Assembly (NCBI GenBank): GCA_028023455.1
Contig: JAQFVV010000036.1
Span: forward strand, 4,893,576 to 4,957,575
Length of the DNA stretch: 64,000 bases
Direction of reading: 5' to 3'
Source: Epiperipatus broadwayi
Taxonomy: Eukaryota > Onychophora > Udeonychophora > Euonychophora > Peripatidae
The position numbers were made by a program, and so were the translations under genes. Below, in pieces: positions 25,465 to 37,110 of this stretch (positions are counted from its first letter, which is position 1; every line of letters begins with the position of its first letter). Under the pieces are notes generated by a model, which was not told the origin of the DNA, did not search any database, and saw only the letters and a program-made list of their open reading frames with translations.

Positions 25465-25640
25465 ATATATATATATGAGGGGGATGATGATCTGGAACAA
25501 CTGATGAATGCTGGTTTGGCACCAAATATGTATATTGGAGATCATTTATCTTTTTCACATGTATTTGATCATGTGTATTGGATGTATAAGATGGGAGAAT
25601 AGATGAAGGAAGCTGGAAAGTCTAAGTCGAATCCCTTCTT
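25465..25640 (+). repeat. HHR-SINE copy
   Basis: Begins in (TA)n and carries the hammerhead at 25496-25539 (CUGAUGA is intact, but GAA is changed to CAA), the 'tttatctttttcacatgtat' segment and a B-box-like end (TCGAATCCC near 25627). Confidence 0.7.
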
Positions 25641-26374
25641 ATTACATTAAGTTCAGTATAGACAATATATTTCTATTTAAATATTATATATAAATAGTAT
25701 TTTACTTTAAAGAAATATATAATGAGATATTATTTTATATAGCGCTGTGTTTTTATGTAATGTGATAGCAGCTGTTAAAGTATAAAAAGTGATTATGTTT
25801 ATTAATAACAAAAATATTAAAAACATATCAAAAATCCTGAAAACCGGTTTCAAAGCATAAACAATTTGTTTTTTCTTACCAATGAACTTAAAAATATCTG
25901 AAATTAAATAAATCCTTTAATTCTTATTTTTCTCTCTCCACAACAAGTTAATATTTAACACAACCTACTACTTTGAAATATAATTTACCATGTATTATTT
26001 TTTCCTTTCCGTTACAAAAAATATCTCCAGTGGTAAAAACTAAAGTTATCGTTATGAATTATTAAATATGGATGGAATCTTCTAATAGTTATAAATTGCA
26101 AAAATAAAACAACATAATTCTTTAATATTTTAGTTAAACAATTAAAAAAAATTAACAAACATCAGGTAATAGTAGTTATATAATGAATTATTTTCATCAT
26201 GAAAGATCTAATAAATCATTTTAGTAAAAATAAATTTTGTTTATGCCTTCAACTATTAGTAATCACACACAAGTTATTATGTAATACAATGTTTTATGCT
26301 ATATTATTTTATTTTATTTTTCAGATATTGTTTGGACTTACCAGAGTCAGTATTAGCATGGAAATAATATACAG
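25641..26374. other. AT-rich DNA, nothing recognised
   Basis: A 67-codon open frame at 26199-26402 overlaps a tRNA-like SINE on the other strand and has no motif. Confidence 0.4.
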
Positions 26375-26432
26375 AATTAATGAATTTAAGGTAAATCTCT
26401 AATCCACTAGGCTATTCTGTCAAAGGCAGCCA
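26375..26432 (-). repeat. tRNA-like SINE head
   Basis: Minus strand CTTTGACAGAATAGCCTAGTGG-like start with a good A box (TAGCCTAGTGG), followed by TTAGAG and TTACCTTAAATTC. A second copy of the same head lies at about 32690-32766. Confidence 0.55.
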
Positions 26433-26867
26433 TTATTTAAAATTTGATATGCATTTTTATGAAGGTTTTTCTGATATCTTCACTTTTTATCAAAGACAGA
26501 GCTAGTCAGTCACTTCCAAACATTATGAATTATCATATTAGATATAATTCGTAATGATTATAACTGACTCATTAACTTTGCCTTTAATCCAATGTACAAT
26601 TACTACTAAACTATTATCACTGCAAACTTTACATACATATATGATTATAAAGAAACACCAACTTTCATATACAATAAAGTTATAGAGAATCACCATGTTA
26701 AAATGTGGTTTATTTATACTGAATAAAAATGGTGAGAGTTTTTTTTAATGGATCTAATACCTACAGAAAAATGAAATTAAAATTATAAAATATTTTAATA
26801 CAAATTATCAAATAATTAACCTTATAAAGACATCCATTGTATAAAAAAATAAACAATTGAATTAAAT

Positions 26868-27232
26868 TTACAATATAACAATTCATCAATCGCTAAAACA
26901 AAGAATCATTAATATAAATAAAATAACTATTGTCAAGACTTTTAACTCGTAAGAGTCCTAATCAAGGCATTAAAAAAATCCTATTTTCTCTTAAGTGATA
27001 AATTTAACATTTCATTGCATTGGTCAGAAACAACTAATCATAAAACTGGTTAATTTCCGATTAGGTGTTCCTGGTCAAGGCAATGAAATGTTGAATTTAT
27101 CGCTTAGGAGAAAATAGGAGTTTTTTAATGCCTTGATAAGGACTTGTAGGAGTTGAAAGCATGCTTGGCAATAGTTAATTTATTTATATTAATGATTCTC
27201 TGATTTAGCAATTTTTTATATTGTATTTTATA
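26868..27232. mobile_element. Long fold-back element, about 365 bp
   Basis: Arms about 26868-27000 and 27090-27232 pair closely: 'aatcattaatataaataaaa' against its complement near 27195, 'caaggcattaaaaaaatcct' against 'aggagttttttaatgccttg', and 'aacatttcattgc' against 'gcaatgaaatgtt'. The arms run past possible TA target sites, so I do not fix the ends. No coding capacity. Confidence 0.65.
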
Positions 27233-27847
27233 AGTTGTATTAACAAAGTATTATCTTGAACTAACTTTAAAAATTTAATTATTTGTAATCAAGTATCAAA
27301 AGGACTAAAAAAATTGTGTTACTGCCACTCTACTCTGAAACTAAAATTGTTCATGAATATGTTTGATACTATGTGTACATAGTCAGTCTCAAGCTGATAT
27401 AAGTAACTTTCATTTATTAATCAGTTATTAAGTATCTAGATATTATTATCTGGAAATTAATAGTCTGAGATTAATTTGAAATGAGGATGCACTGGTATTA
27501 ATTGTATATATGTAATTTTATTATGATTCCATTTACCACTTTTATAAATATATTATACTTCTATTGATGCTGAACTATTGTTTACCTATATCTCTAAGAA
27601 AGTATTACATTTTTAAAGTACTTTATAACACATCGTAAAACTAATATAATCAAAGTTGTTAATCTACCCATATACTACAGTATAAATAACTAAGTAGCTA
27701 CTCACCCATAATGATGCATAGATAAAATCAGCATCTACCTATTTTACCATGTTTCATCTTAAAATTGGAAACATACTTGATGATTAATCATTTTGTTCAT
27801 AATGTGGTGATGATTAATTTTCAAATTAAAATGTATAATAATGTTCA
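27233..27847. other. AT-rich spacer
   Basis: Nothing recognised. Confidence 0.4.
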
Positions 27848-27954
27848 TAATATATAGGGTATATGAGCACAGACTTCACACGACCCACCACTCTCCACAC
27901 TATCTCATAACACTGATACACTCGAACACATATATGTTGAAAAGATAAATAATC

Positions 27955-27998
27955 ACCAACATATGTATTTCATGCTAAACCAACAATCATCAGTTGGT
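27955..27998 (-). ncRNA. HHR-SINE hammerhead, G17 variant
   Basis: CUGAUGA, GAA and stem I ACCAA/UUGGU are intact on minus, but the residue before the cleavage site is G, which hammerheads do not cleave. Predicted inactive. Confidence 0.65.
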
Positions 27999-28430
27999 CC
28001 AGATTACCATCTCTACGCATATATGCCATAAGTGCTCGGATATATATTAAGATAGCCAAACCTCATACTTTAATGGACATGCTTCAATCTATTCCACACT
28101 GCAACTCTTCAACCATCCATCCAATTGAAAATCTGATGATGGAATGCTCAAAGGCCACTCTGAAGCTGAGATTCTTGTCACACCCATGTTGATCTAAGGT
28201 CAATCTGACCCCTCATGTACAGGACATATTCCATTTAATACCTATACAAGGGATGGGCAGACATCTCTACTATGTAATAACTGAAACACACAGGCTTATT
28301 ATATTCCCGTCTCTACATATATGTAATATATAGGTATATGAGCACAGACTTTCACACAACCCACCACTCTCCACACTATCTCATAACACTGATACACTTG
28401 AACACATATATGTTGAAAAGATAAATAATC

Positions 28431-28474
28431 ACCAACATGCGTATTTCATGCTAAACCAGCGATCATCAGTTGGT
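28431..28474 (-). ncRNA. HHR-SINE hammerhead, G17 variant
   Basis: Same as the copy 476 bp to the left: intact core and stems with G at position 17. The shared G17 suggests the two units were copied together after the mutation. Confidence 0.65.
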
Positions 28475-28738
28475 CCAGATTACCATCTCTACACATATAT
28501 GCCATAAGTGCTCAGATATATATTAAGATAGCCAAACCTCATACTTTAATGGACAGGCTTCAATCTATTCCACACTCCACCTCTTCAACCGTCCATCCAA
28601 TTGAAAATCTGATGATGGAATGCTCAAAGGCCACTCTGAGTCCGAGATCTTGTCACACCCATGTTGACCTAAGGTCAATCTGACCCCTCATGTACAGGAC
28701 ATAATCCATTTAATACATATACAAGGGATGGGCAGACA

Positions 28739-30809
28739 TGTTCATAATAAAAAAATAAAAAAAATAAAACTATTGAAAATCGTATTTATAGATATGTTAC
28801 AATTTAAAATTTCACTTGTTATTAATTTTCTTCTTAAAATGAAAATACACATAGAAAAGTTATTTCTTTAATAATATTTAGCTTTATTATTGCCTAGCAC
28901 GTATTCAATATATTTTTGCTATATCATATTCATGGTATGATTAAATGATTTTTTATATCAATATTTAATTAACTTACTCATGTATTCAATTTAGAGAATT
29001 ACTATATAGAAATATATATATTGTATGCAATTAACGATTAATGCGTAATTCTACTTAAAGAAAATAAATAAAACCTTTTGCAAAATGCATATACTATTGT
29101 GTTTGCAAGCATGCGCGTGTGGGGTCATACTTTTACATTAATTTGTGTTTAATAGTTTCATAAAGGTAAAATTATAAATATATTTTGGTGCCAAAAATTA
29201 ATTGTATTATTTTGATATATATATATTTTTTAAATCAATTATTATAAATTTCAAATTTATTGTTAATATTCTTAATTATCGGTTCAGAAGAATATTAATT
29301 TTTAAATATAATGTAAGAAAAAAGCAACTTAAATTTATTGTTGCAGTTTAATATTGGCGAATGAAAATAATTGTAAATAGCAAAATTAGTTATTAATAAC
29401 AGGATTTACTTTTTTAATGTCATTAACTATTTTTATAATATAATTTTTAAAATTAATAAATAATTTTAAAAATAGATATATTTTAATTATTATATAAAAT
29501 TTAATCAATAGAAGAATTGAATACATTTAAAATATGTAAAATAAAATAGTGTTCTTAGTCGTAATTTGTAATATCTTCAACCATCATATAATCATAAAAT
29601 TTTAAGGCCTGTTTTCTGTAGAATAAAAATTTTCTTAAAGGAATGGCGATTTATTCTATTATCTCTGCTCTGTAACAAATTATTGCAATCTTGAACAACC
29701 AATGATCACTAGACATAATAATGCAATTATGCTTATATTTTAAAACTAGTTTCTGATTTATTGCCTCCTGAATAATATGGACTTAATCCACATTGAATAA
29801 GATGATAAGCCAAAAAGTAGTCTAGAACTATAGACCTATCTGTACTACCACATACTTTTCATTGATTAGTTAATCTGGTTCTGAATTAAAAGGCATAAAG
29901 TGAATTACTGCTCCCAAAATCATATGGTAAATGTAAAAAGAAAAAGTCGTGTGATAATGTGCTATTATACATATTCAGAGCAAAGGACTATCTCAATACT
30001 TATACTCAAAAAATCGTAATCCACAAATATCAAACAGGACTTTCATGTAAGTATAAAACGTTATTTCTCTGAAAACAAATACTAGAGTAAATTCTGCTTT
30101 TTATACTTAGAGTAAAAGATAAATATTCATTTTATTTTACCATCCTATTTATCCAAAGAGACTGTTCTAATGAGTTTTACAACTTGAGAGTTAACTATTT
30201 GAGTTAATTGTAAGTAGTTTATCATCCTGTATTTATATTTCAGGTAAAGCAGGAAAAAATGAAAATCAAATTAAAATTTCTGTAAGCATTTCCATGACCA
30301 TTATTAAATATTCATGATTTATGATAACTGAAGTGCAGCTGATAACATAACATGTTTAGCTATTATCCTCATAAAACCCTCCATTTTATGCATTTTTTAA
30401 TAATTGCAGATGTAAATTAGTCATTACTCAAGGGTAACCAATAAATCCTTTATACCCATTGGATCACTAATTTCAGTTATCTATTATTTGAAAAAATATT
30501 AAGTGAACTATAGACTATAATTGAATTTCTATTTTTTTTAATTCCTACTTTTACACGTATGTTACCTGCACAAAAGCTATCATAAATTATATCTAAAATA
30601 ACCATTTCATCATCTTTCACAATAGAACATGTAGTGTATTTCTCTATTTTTTTTTAGAATAATTATTAGACTGCCTGTTTCATAATTGATATTTTATTTT
30701 TTATTAATTACTTTTATAATGCTTAATATATATTCCATTAATTAAATTCTATTACTGATGTGCATCTATACATTAAACGTCTATATTATCAAGCACATTC
30801 TCTGCATTC
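28739..30809. other. AT-rich intergenic DNA, nothing recognised
   Basis: No coding or repeat motif recognised. Confidence 0.4.
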
Positions 30810-32596
30810 ATACTATTTTTAATCATCATATTTCATTATTAGATAAAAGTCTCTATAAGTTTAATTCACTTTGTTTTACTAAGAATCTTTCTTCTCTACA
30901 TGAACCCAACAAACTTTCTTATTTTTTTTATCAATGTCATAAGTGGATTTTATCTAGACCAATTACAATTATTTGGAATTTAATTTTAGATATGAATTGT
31001 TCATATACTATAATTTTTTTCTAATAATATGTCCAATTCAACTCTATTTCACTTACTTTATACTTTCAATAATATTAATGATATCTGTTTGCTTTTCATC
31101 TAAATATTTTGTTTTCTATACCCTCTTGTCACTCACAATATATCTTTTCATACTTTCTTGACCTAGTTAAGTTTGCAAGTTTCATATCCATAATTATTTT
31201 GATATTATATTATTTCTACAAAAGCACACCAATCAAATTTAATTCTAAGATTAATTTTGCTAATTATGTTTTTTTATTTACTAATAATTTGATAAAAATG
31301 TTTGTAGTTGTTATTTTTTAAAAAAAAAAAAAAACATGGAACATTACTTTTTCAATTTATATATTTTCCTATACCTATTTTTTTTCCTTTTATCTGATAA
31401 TTCTTATAACATTTCCTGAAGTTTTAATAGTTATTTTATAAAGTCAATAACATCATCTGAAATATCTACATGACTTAAATAATCTCCACGCGCTTTTATT
31501 TTCTTAGTTTACCCTTTTAATTCATAAAATATTTGTTGTATAAAATTATTGTTATTGTTTTGAAGACATGTTATTATACTATATAAATTATTATTATGGT
31601 TGATCTTCTTAGCTTCATCATATGATCTAATCATTCCTGTTGCGTTTTGATAAGTATTATTTAGAATATGATAATATCCTGTTTTATATCTCGATGATCC
31701 AAAGATTTAATCCTTGTAAAAATAGTTACACGATCAAATATCTTTTCACAATCCATAAAACCAAAAGTATAATGGTGGTACATGTTCACTATATCTTTCA
31801 ATAACTTCTCTCATTATATGACCCACTGTGCTAAAACCACTTTCAAATATATCTAATTATTTTAGTTAGTTTAAATTTAATGTTTACTGCAGTTGAATTG
31901 TAATTATCTTTGATAAAAGTTTTGTATAGACATAATAAAATATTTATACTACTGAGCTGAAATTTTTAATCCCCTTCTTCATTATCTTTCTTAAACATTA
32001 GTAATGATACTTCATTCTTTCATTCATTTAGTGCACTTTTTTATCATTTACATATTTGATATAAGAATTAATATTTACTACTTCTTTTATGTGATTTCTA
32101 ATAATTCCATCATTTAAGGAGATTTTCGTTTTATGGACTTAATTACATATCTTATTTCTTTATTTATAATGTTGGAAAATTCTAAAAGATGCAGTACCTA
32201 TAGTCTTGTTGTTTATTATACAATTTTTGTATGATTCTTCCACACTTCAATGGGAAGCTTTTTTTGTAATAGTTCAATCTTTTAAAATACTAAACATCAC
32301 TTGATTGTTGAGATGACTTTTCCAATAGAAAGATATTATTTTAAACATTAGAAATTATTACTTTCTTCGAAAATGGTATCTTCAATTTACTGCTAAGTTT
32401 TCTTATAATACTAGTAACTAATTTTCATTTTATTCCAGATATTCTATTTTTTAGATGTGATATGTTGGACTATTTCCATCATCTATGAGTGATTGCTGAA
32501 TGTGTAGAAAATTTTAAACTTTATTTAAACTTTCCAAATATGAACAAACTTGTCAGTAATAAATAATACACAAATCAACAACACAGGTTAGTAATT

Positions 32597-32641
32597 ACAC
32601 AATGTTTCGAGCAGTATTATTCTCCACTATTTTTCAGGTGT
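32597..32641 (-). ncRNA. Hammerhead-like motif, left arm
   Basis: Minus: stem I ACAC/GUGU, CUGAAAA (G8 changed to A), a stem-II-like segment ending CUGCUC, GAA, short stem III with a mismatch, U17. Probably inactive. Confidence 0.45.
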
Positions 32642-32689
32642 TGCTGGCCTATATGGACAGTGACAATATTTTCTTAGAAGTTGAACTCG

Positions 32690-32766
32690 CACCTTTAGAT
32701 TCTTGAATATTGAATTTAAGGCAAACACTCTAACCAACTGAGCTATTCTGTCAAAGACAACTTATA
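32690..32766 (-). repeat. tRNA-like SINE head
   Basis: TTTGACAGAATAGCTCAGTT start, A box TAGCTCAGTTGG, then TTAGAG, TTTGCCTTAAATTC and a B-box-like GTGCGAGTTCAA. Same family as 26375-26432. Confidence 0.6.
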
Positions 32767-32837
32767 GTAGAAGTTTCATATATTTATATATGAGGGTTGG
32801 TTCAAATCCTCCTTAGTCCTTCAATTTTTTCTTTTAT

Positions 32838-32878
32838 CTGAAGAAGAGTAGATAATAATACTACTCAAAATGTTGTGC
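32838..32878 (+). ncRNA. Hammerhead-like motif, right arm
   Basis: Plus: CUGAAGA core, a stem II with perfect GAGUAG/CUACUC pairing, then AAA for GAA (G12 lost), short stem III, U17. Complements the left-arm copy, which keeps GAA but lost G8. Confidence 0.5.
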
Positions 32879-34478
32879 AATTACTAACCTGTGTTGTCTA
32901 TTTGTGTGTTATTACTAACAAGTTGTTTGTATTTGGAAAATTTAAATAAAGTTTAAAATTTTCTATACATTCATTCAACATTCACTCATAGATGATGAAA
33001 ATAGTCCAACATATCACATCTAATAATATACCATCATCATAAACCCTCAGAGCAATTTTATTTTTAATGGTTTATATTCCTTCTTCTCTTTATATATTTC
33101 TTAGTCTCATTAGATAATGTAATAATAAATTGTTATTTCTTTGAAACATCTACTTCATTAGAGTATGTGTTATCTTTCTAAACATTTAAATTACGTTTTA
33201 ATCATTTTCAACATCTATTATTACTTCAAAATGAATATCAATTTCTAATTTAATAGTATCTGGGTGTTTCTAATGTTTATGAATATTAACATTTAATATT
33301 TTTATTTTTAATAGTTTGCATTGTATATTACATGTTTCTCACCTATTATGAACATTACAAGTTTCAAACACATATTTTCTATTAGTCTAAATACAATGTA
33401 TTTCTGCTGTATCTTCATTTGGATGCTTCCATATAGATTTCTGTTTAACATTTTTCTCAAACAATAATTCATAATGTAGGTTTTTGTTTAAAAATTCCAT
33501 GAGTCTGTAAACTTTCTCATTTTTGATCCCTTAGCCAAATTTACTTAGAGCAATTTTGCTTTTCAATTGTTTTCAAATTCTAGCATTAAAGACTCCTATG
33601 AGAATTTTAAAATGTGTTTTGATGTGATCAAAAACATTTTTCTATATTTTTATAAAAGTCATATATATTTTTATTATAATGAGAAAATTTGGGGGGGGGG
33701 GGCATAAATTTCAACTATATTTATTTAGTATATACCATTAAATTGAATCAATATTATTGTCATTTATTTTAACATGATATCAATCTTTACAATGTTGTTC
33801 TTTGACTTTTAATTTTTAATGAATCCTATTCCATATATGTTTTCAATTTTTGTGCCTTTAAAGTAGGTTTTTGTTCACTTTCTTCAAACTTCTCAAAATC
33901 TAACAACATACTATTAAATATTAGATAATCATTTTTCCAATTCACATATTTTTCTATACATAAAAGTAATCGGCTATTGTATGTAATTAAATGAAAGAAT
34001 ATCATTGATTGGCAAATGGATTCACAATCATGAGATTCTAAGCATTTCTATCTTTGACTGTCAACTGCTGCCTTAGCTGTTTACTTTGTAGCTTTCTGAT
34101 AGTAAGACCCAAAAATTAGCTTTGTATATCATGACTATAAATATCTATTTAAAAAGTTTCATTTTCACAATAATTCCTTCCTTCAAGGAAATGATCATGG
34201 TTATCTTTGATCTTAAATTCAGAGATAAAAAGCCAGTAAAATCATAGCCTTTGTCCATTAATGTTGGTTAGTAGCCATCCATGTTCATATACCATATAAA
34301 TAATTCACATAGTAATAAGAGCTTTAATGATAATAAAGTATGAATAAATTTTAGGAATTTTTGTGCTTCCTTCCTCTAAGATGGCAAAGTTTCTTTATAG
34401 CTATAGGGCTCTCTACTTGCCACTACTGCATGTATCCACAAGAAGAATGGAAACAAATAGCTGTTTATAGTGATAAAC

Positions 34479-34479
<1 letters not shown>

Positions 34480-34514
<35 letters not shown>

Positions 34515-34922
34515 GTTTATCATATATATATATTTAAGTTTTGTATATATATATATATATATATATATAACAAAACTTAAATATATTCCAAACAACTTGA
34601 GTTGAAAATGATTATGAATATAATCGAAAATATTTCTTTATGAGTTTTTATTGAGTTTTTATATATGAATAAGATATGGTTGTTTAAAGAATGGAAGAAG
34701 ATGTGTTTAAAGATTATTAAAACGAAATGTTGATGGTTGGTAATAGATGATTCCATTTTGAAAGTTGAGTTGAAAATGATTATGAATATAATCGAAAATA
34801 TTTCTTTATGAGTTTTTATTGAGTTTTTATTTATATTGTATTATAAATTGTTTACCGTTGTTTGGAATATATTTGAGTTTTGTTATTGTATTATTGATAT
34901 TAGTGGACATTTATTTTGTTAT
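34480..34922. repeat. (TA)n tracts, a direct repeat and flanking inverted repeats
   Basis: (TA)n at about 34482-34510 and 34543-34569. A 65-bp direct repeat at 34597-34661 and 34765-34829. Outside it, 'aacaaaacttaaatatattc' (34569 on) and its near-complement at about 34857-34882 are inverted. The composite looks like terminal repeats of a small unknown element next to the PLE fragment. Confidence 0.55.
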
Positions 34923-34983
34923 ATATATATATAAAATACATATTTTGCGGGTTCATCCGTGTTAAAAACTTTTAATACCAATA

Positions 34984-35024
34984 CACTGACGTTTCGACTT
35001 GGTCACACAAGCCATCCACAGAGT
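34984..35024 (-). ncRNA. PLE-type hammerhead-like motif
   Basis: Minus: CUGUGGA (A6 replaced by U), stem II GGCUUG/CAAGUC with loop UGUGAC, GAA, stem III AC/GU, C17, stem I ACU/AGU. The A6 change and an extra U before stem II make activity unlikely. Confidence 0.5.
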
Positions 35025-35425
35025 TATAAAAAGGTAGAAAGACGGTTGTAGAGGCGCTACAATCACTGGTTTGAATAAAACATTAAAAATCCCACCAATA
35101 GCAAAAATGTTAAATTTAAGAATGTTTTTTAAAGAAATCTTTCCAAATAGGAGGAAGTTTGCACGTATCATCTCGCTTATTGATACAATCTGGCCTTTTA
35201 AGTATCTCAATGGCTTCTCTGATTTTGCATTGGTAGAGATTATCACATCTGGATATGATCCTGGTATCAATAAGCGAGATGATACGTGCAAACTTCCTCC
35301 TATTTGGAAAGATTTCTTTAAAAAACATTCTTAAATTTAACATTTTTGCTATTGGTGGGATTTTTAATGTTTTATTCAAACCAGTGATTGTAGCGCCTCT
35401 ACAACCGTCTTTCTACCTTTTTATA

Positions 35426-35465
35426 ACTCTGTGGATGGCTTGTGTGACCAAGTCGAAACGTCAGT
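35426..35465 (+). ncRNA. PLE-type hammerhead-like motif
   Basis: Mirror copy of the motif at 34984-35024, on plus, with the same A6 change. Confidence 0.5.
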
Positions 35466-35560
35466 GTATTGGTATTAAAAGTTTTTAACACGGATGAACC
35501 CGCAAAATATGTATTTTATATATTTAACCCGTGCAAATCTTCGTTTTTAACATATATATA

Positions 35561-36059
35561 TATATATATCCAATTGTAAACAATTTAATTAATAATTCTA
35601 TAAATATTATACTAAACAAGCATAAACATAATATTGTTTAGAAAGATAAATATGGATGCACAAATATTATACATTGGTGAATCAAGATATCTTTTTAAAA
35701 AAAGATTAAGAAAAAATAATTACTCTAAAATTATATAAAAATGCTATAAACATTCTAACACTGCTTTTTTATTTTTCAGCATGAAAAATCATTGTAATTT
35801 AAAATTTAATTTCAATTATGATCATGAAGAAACACTTCATAAAAAATATATAATAAAATGGCAATTCTTATAAATCAATTTAAAATTTCTATAGTAAATA
35901 AACTATCTTATAATACTAATATACACAATCTGTAAAATTATATGGGGTCTCTTTTTGAGTCATGTGTATAAATTCAATTGATAATGATTATGATTAAGTT
36001 AGTAAGGATTGTGATATAACTAATCAAAAGAAGTTTTGTATTAAATAGAATATATATGA
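35561..36059. other. AT-rich spacer
   Basis: Nothing recognised. Confidence 0.4.
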
Positions 36060-36770
36060 ATAATGCTTGTTTTATCATTACTATAATTTAAAACTTTATA
36101 CACCTGGGTCTCATTTAATGCAGATTTTTTTTAATGTGATTTTGAAGTTATGTGATTCATGTTTCTTTGTAATATCTTTTTATGCAATTTTCTTTTATGC
36201 GATAAAGAAGTTCATATTTCACTTAAAATTGGGATGTTCCCCTTTTATATACACACATATATTTTACATACTTAAAATGCCTGTTGGAAAAAGTTTTGGC
36301 AATAAATTTAGTTACTGTAGAAGATTTAGAAAAATATAATGAAACAAAATTGGAAACTGTTCATTTCACAGCAAAAATGATTTGAGAAAGTCTTCGACTT
36401 TTTAATCAATTGGACAATCATTTTCTTGTTAAAGACATGAATTATGAATGAGCTCTTAAATTCTAATGAGAGTTAAATAACTGTATGTCTAGATATTGTG
36501 AGCTTCATAAACAATTAGTAAAATCATCATCTCAAAGCTTAATCACCAATTACATTGTCGACAGAAAAACATTAAATTTTAGACTGAAAAATGTTTTATT
36601 GGCTGAGTGAATTAAAGTTTTAAACTTTTGATTGGTCAATTACAGAATCAGCAGTAAAAATATACTCATCTTTTAATATTAGATTCATTGGTAAAAAGAA
36701 AATTAATAATTTTTCAGATTATGAAAGTGAATGAACGTTTATTCAAAAATAAATTTCTATTTATAATTAT
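36060..36770 (+). pseudogene. Possible Tigger/pogo-like transposase C-terminal remnant
   Basis: In one frame around 36310-36560 the translation reads TVEDLEKYNETKLETVHFTA, then SLRLFNQLDNHFLVKDMNYE, LNNCMSRYCELHKQL and SLITNYIV, separated by stops. This resembles the C-terminal part of CENP-B/Tigger/jerky-type proteins by general pattern. The upstream sequence has repeated 'atgcgat'-like words ('tttatgcgataaag'). No catalytic DDE residues are identified, so the assignment is tentative. Confidence 0.35.
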
Positions 36771-37065
36771 AAAATTATTATATAGCAGAAACCTAAAAAG
36801 AATGTTCGTAACCTATTAGAAAATGCTGTGTAGATTGTTGATTTTTTTTCTCAATTTACATGTATATAAAAGTAAAAAATTTTTACTAAAATCTTAACTA
36901 TTTTTCTAAAATATTTATATTTTCAGACCCATATAGTTATGTAGTTTGTTTGACTGGATTTGAAGATATTTATGTATCTGAAAAATTCATGCTTTCAAGC
37001 TGATAGAAATGTGTTTCATAAATGCTGGAGAGTTGGTGTTTAGATCTAGTTTCTAGTCTTCCTAT

Positions 37066-37110
37066 CCTTTACTGATGTGAGCCAACTAGCTCAAAACCAT
37101 GGTTTAAATG
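37066..37110 (+). ncRNA. Subfamily-2 hammerhead fold, altered core
   Basis: CCUUUA, CUGAUGU (A9 replaced by U), stem II GAGC/GCUC with loop CAACUA, AAA for GAA, stem III ACCA/UGGU, U17, then UAAAUG. Two core changes, so predicted inactive. Confidence 0.55.

Larger units (their letters stand above)
27848..28738 (-). repeat. Tandem dimer of the full-length HHR-SINE unit
   Basis: Two minus-strand units in tandem. Hammerheads at 27955 and 28431 give a period of 476 bp. Each unit runs (in plus coordinates) from 'agcacagactt', through the hammerhead, 'ggtccagattaccatctct', the TA tract, 'actttaatggaca', 'gaaaatctgatgatggaatg' and 'ttgtcacacccatgttga', to 'atacaagggatgggcagaca'. This is the most complete form of the family in the window and shows that it exists as tandem units. 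Confidence 0.8.
32447..33026. mobile_element. Fold-back insertion with hammerhead-like ends and a tRNA-like centre
   Basis: Arms 32447-32641 and about 32838-33026 are inverted copies ('tgtgatatgttggactattt' against its complement near 33000). A hammerhead-like motif sits at the inner edge of each arm. The centre carries a tRNA-like SINE head on minus (about 32690-32766) with a good A box (TAGCTCAGTTGG). The inverted terminal layout resembles PLE pseudo-LTRs. It is nested in the old RTE copy. Confidence 0.65.
30810..33990 (-). pseudogene. Old, heavily mutated RTE-like LINE
   Basis: Minus-strand fragments follow the same order as the better RTE copy at 47.86-51.19 kb. About 33860-33780: YFKGTKIENIYGIGFIKN. 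About 33700-33540: VEIYAP and FKILIGVFNARI (endonuclease MGDFNARIG, mutated). About 33440-33400: FEKNVKQKSIWKHPNEDTAE. About 31850-31570: ESGFSTVGHIMREVIERYSE and HILNNTYQNATGMI (RT). About 31480: GDYLSHVDISDDV, with the catalytic box changed. About 30990-30850: KKIRKFVGFM and IKLIETFI (C-terminus). Stops and frameshifts occur throughout. A fold-back at 32447-33026 interrupts it between the endonuclease and RT regions. Open frames on plus at 30758-31321 are antisense shadows of this copy. Confidence 0.8.
34932..35560. mobile_element. Inverted pair of PLE 3' ends
   Basis: Arms 34932-35185 (minus) and 35265-35520 (plus) are near-perfect inverted copies. The minus frame through 35116-35264 gives KIREAIEILKRPDCINKR and LPPIWKDFF, the typical C-terminus that follows the GIY-YIG endonuclease in PLEs; the plus arm repeats the LPPIW end. 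A 3' UTR with a hammerhead-like motif follows in each arm, ending at (TA)n. PLE copies are often flanked by partial inverted copies. No RT or full endonuclease is present. The same 3' UTR recurs at 51192-51415. Confidence 0.75.

Noticed and set aside
30758-31321. Three plus-strand open frames of 62-88 codons
   Set aside because: They lie antisense to the old RTE copy, whose motifs read on minus.
35071-35488. Four overlapping open frames on both strands
   Set aside because: They come from the inverted PLE ends; only the LPPIW-containing frame reflects a real ancestral protein.
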